A stretch of DNA of 64,000 nucleotides from a virus. Position 1 is the first letter of the stretch. Every line of letters starts with the position of its first letter. The DNA lies in the IMG/VR virus record IMGVR_UViG_3300032288_005778, positions 1-64,000 of that record, one strand, 5' to 3'. The notes under the pieces were generated by a model. It did no database searches and had not been told where the DNA came from. It saw only the letters and a list, made by a program, of their open reading frames with translations. The position numbers were made by a program, and so were the translations under genes. This document shows positions 46,532 to 55,323 of the stretch, one piece after another.

Positions 46532-46755
46532 AAAGCTGTTTAAATTGTACCCTGTCAGGGTTTATCATTGAGAAACATGGCGAAATTTACACTTACGAAG
46601 GCGACTGCAACAATACTTATTTCCCTCTCACGGAAATAATCAAAGTTCTTAAATGTAAAAAGGATGATAAGCAAGAACTGAAAAATGAACTAGAACCAAT
46701 ATTTGCAAAAGTCGGGAGCAAGTGCAGGTTTTACGATCCTGTATCCCAACAATAA
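46528..46755 (+). CDS. Small Cys-containing hypothetical protein
   Basis: A 75-residue protein with CLNC near the N-terminus and single Cys residues at CNN, CKK and CRF, possibly a metal site. Terminator (AGCCACC/GGGTGGCT, 46764-46783) follows. Confidence 0.55.
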   Translation: MKSCLNCTLSGFIIEKHGEIYTYEGDCNNTYFPLTEIIKVLKCKKDDKQELKNELEPIFAKVGSKCRFYDPVSQQ

Positions 46756-46840
46756 GAGTTAGCAGCCACCTAAGCGGGTGGCTTTTATTTGCACAAGTGT
46801 CTTAAAAGCGGAGTGTATAAAATTAATATGCAATCACTTA

Positions 46841-46870
46841 TTGACAAACGGTAGTGAACGGTAGTAAGAT
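46841..46870 (+). promoter_or_regulatory. Sigma-70 type promoter with direct repeats
   Basis: TTGACA (46841-46846), 18-bp spacer containing two ACGGTAGT repeats, TAAGAT (46865-46870). The repeats between the boxes could bind a repressor. Confidence 0.7.
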
Positions 46871-46897
46871 AATCTTATTCAATAAAATAGGGTGGTT

Positions 46898-47152
46898 ATG
46901 AGTAAGAAAAATGAGTTCGATTACAGTACAATTGATACTTATGGAGTAGCCGTCATTGTAGTATTGGCAGTGTCAGGTCTCTTTGCGATTTTTTTAATCT
47001 TTGCCATATCCCAGCTTCAGTTTCAGGCAAATAATTCAAACCCTGAAGTAGTTGCACAAAAAGCAGGAGATTTTCGTGCAAAAAACTCTGATACGGAAGA
47101 GTTGATCTTTCATAATTTTGTTTTAAACGAAGCCATTAGCAATGATTGGTAA
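46898..47152 (+). CDS. Single-pass membrane protein
   Basis: An 84-residue protein with one TM helix (VAVIVVLAVSGLFAIFLIFA) after a polar N-terminus, and a soluble C-terminal tail. Function unknown. Confidence 0.6.
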   Translation: MSKKNEFDYSTIDTYGVAVIVVLAVSGLFAIFLIFAISQLQFQANNSNPEVVAQKAGDFRAKNSDTEELIFHNFVLNEAISNDW

Positions 47153-47173
47153 ATTTTTTGGAATAAAGGCAGC

Positions 47174-47563
47174 ATGATAGACAGTAAGGGATCTGGAGAA
47201 ATTGGTGTAAATCCACGCACACCAGATAAATGGTATCTGGTTTTCCAACAAGAGCCTGGTTTTTTAACAACTCTTTGTTTTGATCCAGAAACACGCAAGA
47301 TTTACCCGCAGGAAATCACTGACGAAAATTTTGTTGCTTCACTGGAAGTACCAGAGGATATCGTCGGGATATTCAAAACGATGTTAAATCAAAGCGGTTG
47401 GACTAGAATAGCAAATAAATTAGGTGGTGAGCCAAAAAAAGTAACTTGGAAGGATGGGGAATACAAGCTTTGCTTGACCTGCAAGAAGCAGGGGATGGAA
47501 ACCAGAACCAGGAGCAAAACTGGTTACTGTCGCAAACATAGACCAAATCCAAAATATTTGTAG
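47174..47563 (+). CDS. Hypothetical protein with C-terminal zinc-ribbon-like motif
   Basis: A 129-residue protein. The N-terminal 80 residues are alpha/beta; the C-terminus carries CLTCKKQGMETRTRSKTGYC followed by RKH, a possible zinc-binding motif for DNA or RNA binding. Family unknown. Confidence 0.6.
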   Translation: MIDSKGSGEIGVNPRTPDKWYLVFQQEPGFLTTLCFDPETRKIYPQEITDENFVASLEVPEDIVGIFKTMLNQSGWTRIANKLGGEPKKVTWKDGEYKLCLTCKKQGMETRTRSKTGYCRKHRPNPKYL

Positions 47564-47574
47564 GAGCAAAAGTA

Positions 47575-47826
47575 ATGACTCATTTTATTTGTGTACCAAG
47601 AGGATCTGACAATGACCTTATTGGTGGTTTTCAACTCGACGCTATGAAAGCGTATCAATATACTCCCAAAGGTTTTATCGACAAAGCATTAGATAAAGCC
47701 AGGGAAACAGCATTGTTGAAAATTGTGATTGGACCAGAAAATCAAACACTTTATTTCTTTGGGGAAATAGCTGATAATCTTTTATCTCAAATAGAGGATA
47801 AGCTTTTTGACAAATTAAATAAATAA
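47575..47826 (+). CDS. Small hypothetical protein
   Basis: An 83-residue alpha/beta protein (MTHFICVPRGSDNDLIGGFQ). It is followed by a terminator hairpin (AAAAGCCC...GGGGCTTTT, 47848-47876). Function unknown. Confidence 0.55.
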   Translation: MTHFICVPRGSDNDLIGGFQLDAMKAYQYTPKGFIDKALDKARETALLKIVIGPENQTLYFFGEIADNLLSQIEDKLFDKLNK

Positions 47827-47977
47827 TTAATATTCAACTCAAACATACAAAAGCCCTGGATGATTCCGGGGCTTTTCTTTTGCAAAACTATTAGATAGCA
47901 TCAAAACCATGTATATCAATGGTGGTTTTAGTTAATTCTTTAAACTAGCCTTTAGTTTTCATCTTTTATTCTCCAAA

Positions 47978-48268
47978 TTATTGACTTCTAAGGACTGATG
48001 AGTTGTATTCTTTTTCTGTAATTGGCTGCCACCCGCCAGGGACTTTCTTTAAATTCGTACAGCAGCACGGTATTTGTCTAAAGCTATGGCACATCCACAC
48101 TTTTTGAGATTTAATCATTTCCCTTATTTCCCAGGGGTCAGGGATTCCGCAGGCTTGTCCAGCACCTTCAAAAGGGCAATATTCGTCACAGGGTAATCTA
48201 TTCTCATCCACTAATTCTGGGTCTATAGACCCTAATGTATCAGCATCAAGACCATATGTATTAATCAT
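47978..48268 (-). CDS. Cysteine-rich hypothetical protein
   Basis: A 96-residue protein with nine Cys or so in the pattern PCDEYCPFEGAGQACGIPD, then VWMCHSFRQIPCCCTN. The spacing suggests an Fe-S cluster or two zinc sites. It is the only minus-strand gene in this stretch. Function unknown. Confidence 0.6.
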   Translation of the reverse strand: MINTYGLDADTLGSIDPELVDENRLPCDEYCPFEGAGQACGIPDPWEIREMIKSQKVWMCHSFRQIPCCCTNLKKVPGGWQPITEKEYNSSVLRSQ

Positions 48269-48454
48269 GTTTTTAGTTATTTAATGCGTCCCAAACTATA
48301 AACAATAATAACAGGAAAACAATTCAGGTCAACCTCTTTTAGCAAAGGATCACCTTTACTTATTTTCCACTTAGTATATAAAAATCTTTTATGGTACTAT
48401 CCCCAAGTTACTAGCGATTAAGTTATTGTAGTTTTGTTGAACCTCAAAAAAGTT

Positions 48455-48643
48455 ATGGCAAATAAGAATGCTGTGCCACCTAAAGAAGCACAGTTTAAAC
48501 CCGGATGGAAGTCCGGCAAAACCAAGGCTATCAAAGTTCCAATGGCTTTGGAGAAGGAAATTAGAGCGATCGCTTTAATACTGGACGAAAACCCCAGTAT
48601 TTTCCCTGAAATACTAGAATTTGCCAAAACACTGGCGAAATAG
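48455..48643 (+). CDS. Small basic protein, RHH-like
   Basis: A 62-residue protein from the ATG at 48455 (MANKNAVPPKEAQFKPGWKS), whose KTKAIKVPMALEKEIRAIAL segment fits a ribbon-helix-helix. It resembles small cyanobacterial DNA-binding proteins. HIP1 site inside. Confidence 0.6.
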   Translation: MANKNAVPPKEAQFKPGWKSGKTKAIKVPMALEKEIRAIALILDENPSIFPEILEFAKTLAK

Positions 48644-48729
48644 TATAATATACAAAAAGCCACCGCACTGTTGTCAGCAGCACGATGGCAGCCCCTACTC
48701 ACGTCTTTATAACTAGGAGCATCTTAATC

Positions 48730-48786
48730 ATGAATCAAAATCAAAAAATTGTCAACAGACTGTTGCACGTCCGTAGAGGTGTGTAA
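48730..48786 (+). CDS. Leader peptide coupled to the initiator gene
   Basis: An 18-residue frame (MNQNQKIVNRLLHVRRGV) ending TAATG, where the ATG is the start of the initiator at 48786. It lies behind a nested-hairpin leader (GCCA/TGGC enclosing CTGTT/AGCAG, about 48659-48691) and TAGTATAAT promoter element. Translational coupling is the likely role. Confidence 0.45.
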   Translation: MNQNQKIVNRLLHVRRGV

Positions 48787-49847
48787 TGGGGGAAACAATA
48801 AGAGTCCAGCATTCCAAGAACTATACTGTAATAGCCAACGCGGCTATTAGAGATACGCGGTTGAGCTTCAAAGCGCGTGGACTACACCACTTGTTACTTT
48901 CTTATCCAGATGGATGGAAAGTCAGTATAGAACATCTGTCTACACAGTCCATAATGGACGGCGAAACAGCCGTGAAAACAGGTCTTCAGGAACTAGAAAG
49001 ACTTGGGTACTTAACCCGTGAACAAGTGCGAGAAAAGGGGAAAATCGTGGGATACGAGTCCACGATCAGAGAAGTACCGAGCGAAAATCCGCCTGCGCCC
49101 AAAAGCAGGCGAGGTAAACCACAAGTGGAAAATCCACAAGTGGAAAATCCACAAGTGGAAAATCCACAAGCGGAAAATCCACAAGCGGAAAATCCACAAG
49201 CGGAAAATCCAGTACATAATAAATACTTATTCCAAGAAGTATTTAAGAAAGAAATATCTAAAGAAAGCACAGAAGAGGATTTAAGCGGACAAGAGTTAAC
49301 TGGACAAGAGTTAAACCTAAACCACTCTAGACCTTCTGATTTAAAAGGAAGTCTTTCCCATAAACAGATATCCCCTCTAGAGGGTCAATTTGCGCCCGCC
49401 GCGCCGGGGCGTCTTGACAAAGCGAATATTGCTGAACCGTTTGGAAGACCGCGCAAGACGGCTAAAGAAATAGCCTGGGAATGGCTACCAGATGGGCCGT
49501 GGAAGAAAGAAGGACAACTGGACAATGAGTTTTGGCAATGGCTCGCGCTGCAGTGGATGTCGCAGTTTGCCACTGACATCCACCAGGCGAGGGCTAACGT
49601 CTACAGCCACTTCAAAAAAGACAGTAACAACCTAGAAATCCGATGGAAGGAATATTCCATCAAAACTAAAAAAGAAGTGGCTTTAGTCCCTCTTCCTGAA
49701 GCTGTATTGATATGGCAGCCAGGGCAGCACCAAAGAAGATGGGAGCAGTACATCAACTGCAAAAGCCTAGAAGAATTTTACCAACAATGCAGTTGGAATC
49801 AAGCGTATTTGGAGTACGCATTAATCAATCAACCCAGTTTTGATTAA
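48786..49847 (+). CDS. O-like replication initiator with internal iterons
   Basis: A 353-residue protein. The N-terminal 100 residues are a winged-helix domain of the phage/plasmid replication type (LSFKARGLHHLLLSYPDGWK, LGYLTREQVR). Then a linker of six PQVENP/PQAENP repeats, and a C-terminal helical domain (WQWLALQWMSQFATDIHQAR) that could load helicase. It is followed by dnaB, the lambda O-P or initiator-helicase order. The 15-bp repeats coding for the linker could be the replication origin, as in the lambda O gene. Confidence 0.7.
   Translation: MGETIRVQHSKNYTVIANAAIRDTRLSFKARGLHHLLLSYPDGWKVSIEHLSTQSIMDGETAVKTGLQELERLGYLTREQVREKGKIVGYESTIREVPSENPPAPKSRRGKPQVENPQVENPQVENPQAENPQAENPQAENPVHNKYLFQEVFKKEISKESTEEDLSGQELTGQELNLNHSRPSDLKGSLSHKQISPLEGQFAPAAPGRLDKANIAEPFGRPRKTAKEIAWEWLPDGPWKKEGQLDNEFWQWLALQWMSQFATDIHQARANVYSHFKKDSNNLEIRWKEYSIKTKKEVALVPLPEAVLIWQPGQHQRRWEQYINCKSLEEFYQQCSWNQAYLEYALINQPSFD
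49119..49208 (+). repeat. Six 15-bp iterons inside the initiator gene
   Basis: Six in-frame copies of CCACAAGTGGAAAAT (three exact, three with GCG for GTG). They encode PQVEN/PQAEN repeats and are a candidate origin by analogy with lambda. Confidence 0.85.
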
Positions 49848-49892
49848 TCCAAGCATTTATCCGCATAACAATTAACAGCACCCAGGTCAACC

Positions 49893-51230
49893 ATGTTTAC
49901 TCAAGAAACTTTAGTACCCCCTCAAAGCATTGAGGCTGAAGAAGCTATTTTAGGCGGGATCTTATTAGATCCCGAAGCTATTGGACGGGTGCGCAACCTT
50001 TTGATACCCGAAGCTTTTTATGTTGATGCACACGCAGCCCTTTATAAGGCTGCTTTATACCTTCATGCTCAACACAAACCTACAGATTTACTGTCTATGG
50101 CTAATTACTTAGCTGATAACGATCAACTAACAAGAGTTGGCGGTAGGAATAAATTAGCTACATTGATAGACCGTACCGTTTCGGCTGTCAACATTGACGC
50201 TTTAGCAGGGTTGGTTGTGGAAAAATACCAGCGACGACAACTAATCAAGACCCTTAACGAGTCATTAAAAATAGCATGGGACGCTTCTTTACCTATCCAT
50301 GAAGCTATTGAAGAATGTCAACGGAAGATTCTGGATACAAGCACTACCGAAACAAAATCAGAATTAGTCCACATCAGTAGTGCTGTGACATCTTTGTACA
50401 CAGAAAAATACGAGATTCAAAAAGGGGAGCAACCCGCCCCTATCAAAACAGGATTTTATGATTTAGACAATCGTTTAGGAGGGCTGCATAAAAAATTACT
50501 TTACATCTTGGCCGGGAGACCAAGTATGGGGAAAACCGCTTGTGCCATGGCGATCGCGTGGCACGTTGCTAACTCTTTAAGAGAAAATGTTTTTGTATTT
50601 TCCTTGGAAACATCCAAGGAAGATTTAGCGGTTAGGTTAGCCGCCAAGATCACTCGAACCTGCCTAAATCAGTTTGTAAAAAACCAACTCACCCAAAGTG
50701 AATGGAATGAGTTTTTCAGTCTAACTCAGTCACAAATACTTGCTGATTCAAGACTGTTTGTTTGTGACAATTTTAGTATCTCTCCTATGGAAATGAGAAA
50801 TACAATTAGGCAAAAAAGAGCCAGGACTGGGGACGTGGGACTGATTGTGGTGGATCATCTCACCTTGCTTGCTAGAAATGACAAGTCCAACGGCAGGGAC
50901 TTTCGGATCAAAGTTGGTGACACGAGCCGGATGCTTAAAGAATTAGCAGGAGAACTTAATTGTCCGGTGCTGGCTTTGTCTCAATTGAATCGAGCTACTG
51001 AAAGCCGAACAGACAAGAGGCCTACCATGGGTGACTTATCCGAAAGCGGGAATATTGAACAGGATGCAGATGCAATCACGATGATCTATCGTGATGAATA
51101 CTATAATAGAGAAACCACAGATGTAGGTGTAGCTGAATTGATTACCACAAAGGCACGTAACGCCGAAACGGGAACAGATAGGCTGCTATTTGACGGACAG
51201 TATTCTGAATTTAAGAACTTAGCTTACTAA
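49893..51230 (+). CDS. dnaB: Replicative DNA helicase DnaB
   Basis: A 445-residue hexameric 5'-3' helicase. N-terminal collar (PPQSIEAEEAILGGILLDPE) followed by the RecA-like domain: Walker A GRPSMGKT near residue 210, FSLETSKEDL, Walker B region VGLIVVDHLTLL, and NRATESRTDKRPTMGDLSES. It is continuous, with no intein. The order initiator then helicase points to theta-type replication of the phage genome. Confidence 0.95.
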   Translation: MFTQETLVPPQSIEAEEAILGGILLDPEAIGRVRNLLIPEAFYVDAHAALYKAALYLHAQHKPTDLLSMANYLADNDQLTRVGGRNKLATLIDRTVSAVNIDALAGLVVEKYQRRQLIKTLNESLKIAWDASLPIHEAIEECQRKILDTSTTETKSELVHISSAVTSLYTEKYEIQKGEQPAPIKTGFYDLDNRLGGLHKKLLYILAGRPSMGKTACAMAIAWHVANSLRENVFVFSLETSKEDLAVRLAAKITRTCLNQFVKNQLTQSEWNEFFSLTQSQILADSRLFVCDNFSISPMEMRNTIRQKRARTGDVGLIVVDHLTLLARNDKSNGRDFRIKVGDTSRMLKELAGELNCPVLALSQLNRATESRTDKRPTMGDLSESGNIEQDADAITMIYRDEYYNRETTDVGVAELITTKARNAETGTDRLLFDGQYSEFKNLAY

Positions 51231-51256
51231 CACATCAACAAAAGTAAATAATTACC

Positions 51257-51288
51257 AATTACCCGCTTATACCAAAGTGGGTAATTTT
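51257..51288 (+). terminator. Intrinsic terminator
   Basis: AATTACCC/GGGTAATT stem with T run, downstream of dnaB. Confidence 0.75.
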
Positions 51289-51391
51289 ATCTATATGTCT
51301 ATAAACGTATTTTTATTCCTATAAGTATTTAACATTTGATTTTATCATGCTAGATTGATTGCATCCATACACAATCACAAAGCGAGAATTT

Positions 51392-51613
51392 ATGAGCGGA
51401 AAGCCAGAATACGGTGAGATCAAGACTCCTAAGCAAATTATGATTACCAACGACGCTAAACAAGCCTATAGTGCTTATGCACGTTCTATAGGCACTAGCA
51501 GAAATGACTTGATTGAGCAAATGGCGCGAAACCCTGATGTATTAAGGGGTTTAGCCGATTTTGTGGAAAACAGAAAAAGTTTTCCAAAACCACTTGACAC
51601 TTCCATCTTGTAA
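51392..51613 (+). CDS. Ribbon-helix-helix-like protein
   Basis: A 73-residue protein from the ATG at 51392 (MSGKPEYGEIKTPKQIMITN). AYARSIGTSRNDLIEQMARN and PDVLRGLADFV match the protein at 43643. The end of the gene overlaps the promoter at 51594, as in the other copy. Probable local regulator. Confidence 0.6.
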   Translation: MSGKPEYGEIKTPKQIMITNDAKQAYSAYARSIGTSRNDLIEQMARNPDVLRGLADFVENRKSFPKPLDTSIL

Positions 51614-51622
51614 TGATATTAT
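51594..51622 (+). promoter_or_regulatory. Sigma-70 type promoter
   Basis: TTGACA (51594-51599), 17-bp spacer, TATTAT (51617-51622), overlapping the 3' end of the RHH gene and driving the gene at 51708. A GC-rich leader (CGACCGCCCCTCCGACC) follows. Confidence 0.85.
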
Positions 51623-51707
51623 AGATATATAAACAAAAACGACCGCCCCTCCGACCAAGAAGTAAGCAGCCGCTTTGTTTTTATCCCATAAACAGGAATA
51701 GTTTATC

Positions 51708-52517
51708 ATGGCACATCAAGTCTATACTGTCAAGTTTTTACTTAAAAAAGGAATTAGCTACTGCAAAATGGTAGCTAAAGAGTTAGGTGTTACCCCAGAG
51801 GGTGACAAAAGACAATTATTCACCTGGGCTGATGCTATCGTCAGTCACCAGGCTAATTTACAGTTTGTAGAAACTCAAAAACAGCAGGTTGTTATTGAAT
51901 ACATCAAAGGTTTGACAACCTGCGACTTGGCAGCGTATGTCGTCAAAGATTTAGACGGGAAAATTGTCAGAGACGATTTTCGCACTTATCTCAGTGCGGA
52001 GTCTTGGGCTGCCAAGAGATTTAAAATAGTTGAGCAACAAACTATCGCCCAACAAGAGATTGTGAATCTCTTGGAAGAACAAATTAATGAAGTCACCGAA
52101 AAGGTGACAATTCATGAAATAGACTTCGGCGTAACCGAAGTCCGTCAAGGACAAGACATTGTAGCTACCATTAGCCACAATCTTGATAATGGGAACTGGG
52201 ATGTCCAGTTCTTTGATAGACTTGAAAGTTTTTTAACCTACGCAGAGGCAGAAGCCTTTGCAATTAATTACATGGATGATGGGCGGGGTAGCGGCAGGAT
52301 TCTACCTATATCCCAAGCTGAAAATTATACTCTTGAAGATCAGCGGGTCTGTGATCCGCTGGGCGAGCGCTACACAGTTCGCTTAATGGGACATTTAGCA
52401 GGTAATATCTGGCTAGATATTGACAGAGGGTGGACACTCGGGAGTGACTACTATAGCGACCCAATGCAAGCCGCCAAAGCACTAGCTCTTTTAACTAGAA
52501 GAGAGTTGGTAGCATGA
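51708..52517 (+). CDS. Hypothetical protein with SAP-like N-terminus
   Basis: A 269-residue protein. The N-terminal 45 residues (MVAKELGVTPEGDKRQLFTW, ADAIVSHQ) look like a SAP-type DNA-binding helix pair and are similar in plan to the start of the protein at 42341. The C-terminal half is beta-rich and aromatic. It follows an RHH gene plus promoter, the same module as at 42341-43849. Confidence 0.6.
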   Translation: MAHQVYTVKFLLKKGISYCKMVAKELGVTPEGDKRQLFTWADAIVSHQANLQFVETQKQQVVIEYIKGLTTCDLAAYVVKDLDGKIVRDDFRTYLSAESWAAKRFKIVEQQTIAQQEIVNLLEEQINEVTEKVTIHEIDFGVTEVRQGQDIVATISHNLDNGNWDVQFFDRLESFLTYAEAEAFAINYMDDGRGSGRILPISQAENYTLEDQRVCDPLGERYTVRLMGHLAGNIWLDIDRGWTLGSDYYSDPMQAAKALALLTRRELVA

Positions 52518-52729
52518 AAACAACCAAAACCAGAGCCTACCAAAAGGCTTTAGAAAATGCTGGAGTGCCAAAAAATCTAGCCCGCAACGCAGCCGTTGTG
52601 CTGCGGGCTGATGAGTTCAAAGTTCCCCGTACAGAGCGGGGACAAAGGATAATTGAAGAGTTATTCACCCAGCATCCCAAGACGCTGTTTATGATATCGA
52701 AGATCAGACGAGTTTTGTTCTCATCATAA
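52514..52729 (+). CDS. Small hypothetical protein
   Basis: A 71-residue basic helical protein (MKTTKTRAYQKALENAGVPK) overlapping the gene before it by 4 nt. Function unknown. Confidence 0.6.
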   Translation: MKTTKTRAYQKALENAGVPKNLARNAAVVLRADEFKVPRTERGQRIIEELFTQHPKTLFMISKIRRVLFSS

Positions 52730-52917
52730 AAACAGTGAAACTACTGGGAATAGTGGTATACTATCCAGCAGTTCCAAGCTCCAAAGAACCCTTTCTTTGC
52801 GAGCAATATCAGAGGACAAAGGACTCTGATTACCTTCCTTTTTAATCCGACTAGGCTGGGTGCGATGCCTTTATATCCGCACACTTGAAACAATGAATCA
52901 GGCAAGAAACCAAGATT

Positions 52918-53784
52918 ATGTTAACCCTAGATGTTCTGGCTCAAGACGAATTTCGTGGAAACGTTGGCAAGCTTCCAGTTTGCCAACTATTAAATGACAA
53001 ATCAAAACCGGGCTTGTTTATCAAACTGAAAGACGCTAAGTTAGCGGGCTGGACTGAAAAAAGCCAAGTAGAGGTGTATACCCATACCTATAACGACGAA
53101 TCTTCAGAAGCGGGGTATTTTTTTTCCAACCCCAAAATCCACATCCTGGGTATCAGCCCCAGGCTGGTCGAAGTGACCAAAAAAGGCGCTCAAGACAAAA
53201 CCTTCCCGTTTTGGGAACAAGGTACACTCATAGCAAATTATGAAACCCCTGAAGGTCAGGTGGTACACCACAATAAATTAACTAAATATTGTACAACCCT
53301 TCGCACCTACTACTTAATTCAGCTACTCGATGCTGAAAATGAGTTTTTCCACAAACTCCCGTTATTGTTGAGTGTCAAAGGCGCGGCTGCTGCCGAGTTT
53401 GGCAAGGCCTACACTGCATTCTGTCAGATGGCCGAGGCAGCGTTAACTCAACTGAAGTCTCCTGATGGGACTTACTTGACGTTGAACGATCAGGCTAGAG
53501 CAGTCCTAATATTTAGCCCCAAGTTTAAGTGGGTGTTAGCAGGGGATAAAGAAAAGTCGCCAGTATGTGCCGTTGAGTCCTTTTTAGAGCCTAGCGGCAA
53601 AGACGAAGCTGAGTTAAACAAAAGCTTTAATTTAGCCAAAAGTAAGCAAATTGTGGGAACTCAAAAATCGTTCCAATCTTTCACAATTGCTGCTCTCAAA
53701 CAACTGGAGCGATTTCATCCTGTACCTGAAAACATTGACCTTGGACTTAGATCAGCGCTACCACCAAGCGACGTTGATTGGTAA
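52918..53784 (+). CDS. DUF5895-like phage/plasmid protein
   Basis: A 288-residue protein of a type found in cyanobacterial phages and plasmids (tentatively DUF5895). Beta-rich N-terminus (AQDEFRGNVGKLPVCQLLND, GLFIKLKDAKLAGW), helical C-terminus, ending PPSDVDW. Its size, position after dnaB and acidic end suggest a single-strand-binding or recombination role, but this is inference. A 188-bp leader with a TATACT-bearing palindrome (about 52755-52776) precedes it. Confidence 0.55.
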   Translation: MLTLDVLAQDEFRGNVGKLPVCQLLNDKSKPGLFIKLKDAKLAGWTEKSQVEVYTHTYNDESSEAGYFFSNPKIHILGISPRLVEVTKKGAQDKTFPFWEQGTLIANYETPEGQVVHHNKLTKYCTTLRTYYLIQLLDAENEFFHKLPLLLSVKGAAAAEFGKAYTAFCQMAEAALTQLKSPDGTYLTLNDQARAVLIFSPKFKWVLAGDKEKSPVCAVESFLEPSGKDEAELNKSFNLAKSKQIVGTQKSFQSFTIAALKQLERFHPVPENIDLGLRSALPPSDVDW

Positions 53785-53873
53785 TTAGCAATACAGCGTT
53801 AGTCAAGTTAACAGATTTGACTAACGCTACAAAGTAGTCAATTTAACAATAAATCCGCCCTAAGCGTCAAACC

Positions 53874-54083
53874 ATGAAAAAGCAATACAGAATTGACGAA
53901 AGCGTAACCAAGCCCGATTGGTGGCGCGAAGAAGACAAGCTAAATGAGAGTAATCCAAATAACAAGATATGGGTTGAAGAAGGCGTGATGATTTTTGGTC
54001 AAATTCATTACACAGAAAAGTATCGATTGATATCCCGAAAAAAATGGAAATTACTAAGCCAGCAGAAAAATAAGTTTGGTTAG
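53874..54083 (+). CDS. Small hypothetical protein
   Basis: A 69-residue charged protein (MKKQYRIDESVTKPDWWREE). No recognised domain. First of several short genes packed on the plus strand. Confidence 0.55.
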   Translation: MKKQYRIDESVTKPDWWREEDKLNESNPNNKIWVEEGVMIFGQIHYTEKYRLISRKKWKLLSQQKNKFG

Positions 54084-54175
54084 ATACAGCAACGATGGTA
54101 AACCCATATCTCCCATATCTGAGTTTTTCTTGTCGTTACATTTTTGGTAGTAATTGAAGTATTTGGAGTTCAAAA

Positions 54176-54505
54176 ATGTTGATTAATGATTCAGACTTAG
54201 AGCTTACTGAAAAGCTAAAAGCAGCAAGAGGAAAGCAGTTTTTAGTTTTATTAGATATGGCGATTGATAAAATTGGTCCATATCTTCAGGCTGAAATTAA
54301 AAAAAGAAACGGAAAAGTAACTGTTTTAGATATAGCACAGTTAAGTGTAAGCTATAACTTACACTTTAAAACCTGTACTGAAATGTTGGAAAAATTAAAA
54401 ATATTGCCGACGGGTACTTTCTTGTCTCTAAAAGACAGAGGACTCAATGTTAAAAAAGTCATGGCGGAAGCCGCTAAAAAAGATGTAAATGAGCAAAATA
54501 CTTAA
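54176..54505 (+). CDS. Hypothetical helical protein
   Basis: A 109-residue protein (MLINDSDLELTEKLKAARGK) with a possible winged-helix region (VTVLDIAQLSVSYNLHFKTC). Function unknown. Confidence 0.55.
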   Translation: MLINDSDLELTEKLKAARGKQFLVLLDMAIDKIGPYLQAEIKKRNGKVTVLDIAQLSVSYNLHFKTCTEMLEKLKILPTGTFLSLKDRGLNVKKVMAEAAKKDVNEQNT

Positions 54506-54531
54506 AAGTTAAAACAAGGGTAACAACATTA

Positions 54532-54579
54532 TGTCTAGCATAAATACAGGCATTGAATGAACAGGATTGGAAACTAAAC
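54532..54579 (+). pseudogene. Decayed start of a Gp37/Gp68 gene copy
   Basis: ATG TCT AGC ... reads MSSINTGIE then a stop where the intact gene at 55736 reads MASTNTGIEW, with TGA for the Trp codon. DNA similarity continues for about 30 bp and then ends. It is a vestige of a duplicated 5' end that now acts as leader for the gene at 54580. Confidence 0.55.
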
Positions 54580-54942
54580 ATGAACATTGACTTAATAGAG
54601 CAAACCATTAAAACTGGTTTAAGCTTTTACGACACAGTCTTGAGTCCTGGGTTTACTTCAGACAGCCAAGACCCTAATCATTCAATAAAACTCAACATGG
54701 TCAGGGAAGTTTTAATGCTAAAAGCCGAAGCTGAATCTGAAAATATTGCTTGGGAAACAGCAGTATTGATGATGAATGTTTACAAAGCAAGAAAGACGTA
54801 TTCTAGAAACGATGAAGACGATTATTTCTTCAGTCTTTTGATGTTTAAGATGGGAAACGAACTGGGAATAAGTATAAACCTCAGTTTTTCCCTTAACGTT
54901 ATTTCGATTGCCAAACTATACAATAAGATGGAGTTGTTTTAA
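54580..54942 (+). CDS. Hypothetical helical protein
   Basis: A 120-residue protein from the ATG at 54580 (MNIDLIEQTIKTGLSFYDTV). Mostly helical; no recognised motif. Stop and next start overlap as TAATG. Confidence 0.55.
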   Translation: MNIDLIEQTIKTGLSFYDTVLSPGFTSDSQDPNHSIKLNMVREVLMLKAEAESENIAWETAVLMMNVYKARKTYSRNDEDDYFFSLLMFKMGNELGISINLSFSLNVISIAKLYNKMELF

Positions 54943-55286
54943 TGTACAATCTACAGGATATTCCGCATTACGAACGCTCAGTGCTTTATCATATTATCAA
55001 GGTCTCTTTAAACGAGCAAATAGCATTGATGGATAAAGAGGCAACTTCAGAAAGATGGAATTTCATAAAACTCCATTATCAAGTTTTGGAGAAATTAACT
55101 GACATCACCTCTCCGTTAATGGTTCTTCAAGAAGAACTGGATTTCATGGTATTCATCGGGCAAACAATGATGAATACTAGCTCACCAGTATTAGAGCAAA
55201 ATAGAAGATTAGCAGAAAAACTTGTCACCAAGTGGACGTCTCAAGCCTGGCTTCAAAAACAGGCAAAAAGGGCATTTAGTGTATAA
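54942..55286 (+). CDS. Hypothetical helical protein
   Basis: A 114-residue helical protein (MYNLQDIPHYERSVLYHIIK), coupled to the gene before by TAATG. Function unknown. Confidence 0.55.
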   Translation: MYNLQDIPHYERSVLYHIIKVSLNEQIALMDKEATSERWNFIKLHYQVLEKLTDITSPLMVLQEELDFMVFIGQTMMNTSSPVLEQNRRLAEKLVTKWTSQAWLQKQAKRAFSV

Positions 55287-55323
55287 GGAAACAAAGCTTA
55301 AGTTAATCCAAAGTGAGGAAAAA

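Noticed and set aside
48986-49284. Three further open frames over the initiator gene
   Set aside because: They are open only because 15-bp repeats (a multiple of three) keep all frames free of stops.
52603-52652. CTGATGA followed by a GC hairpin, a possible third hammerhead
   Set aside because: The GAAA core and the cleavage triplet are missing, and the segment is inside a coding region.
52730-52917. Possible tRNA or riboswitch in the leader of the gene at 52918
   Set aside because: No cloverleaf, no T-loop consensus and no known riboswitch core could be drawn; only a short palindrome and a TATACT box are visible.
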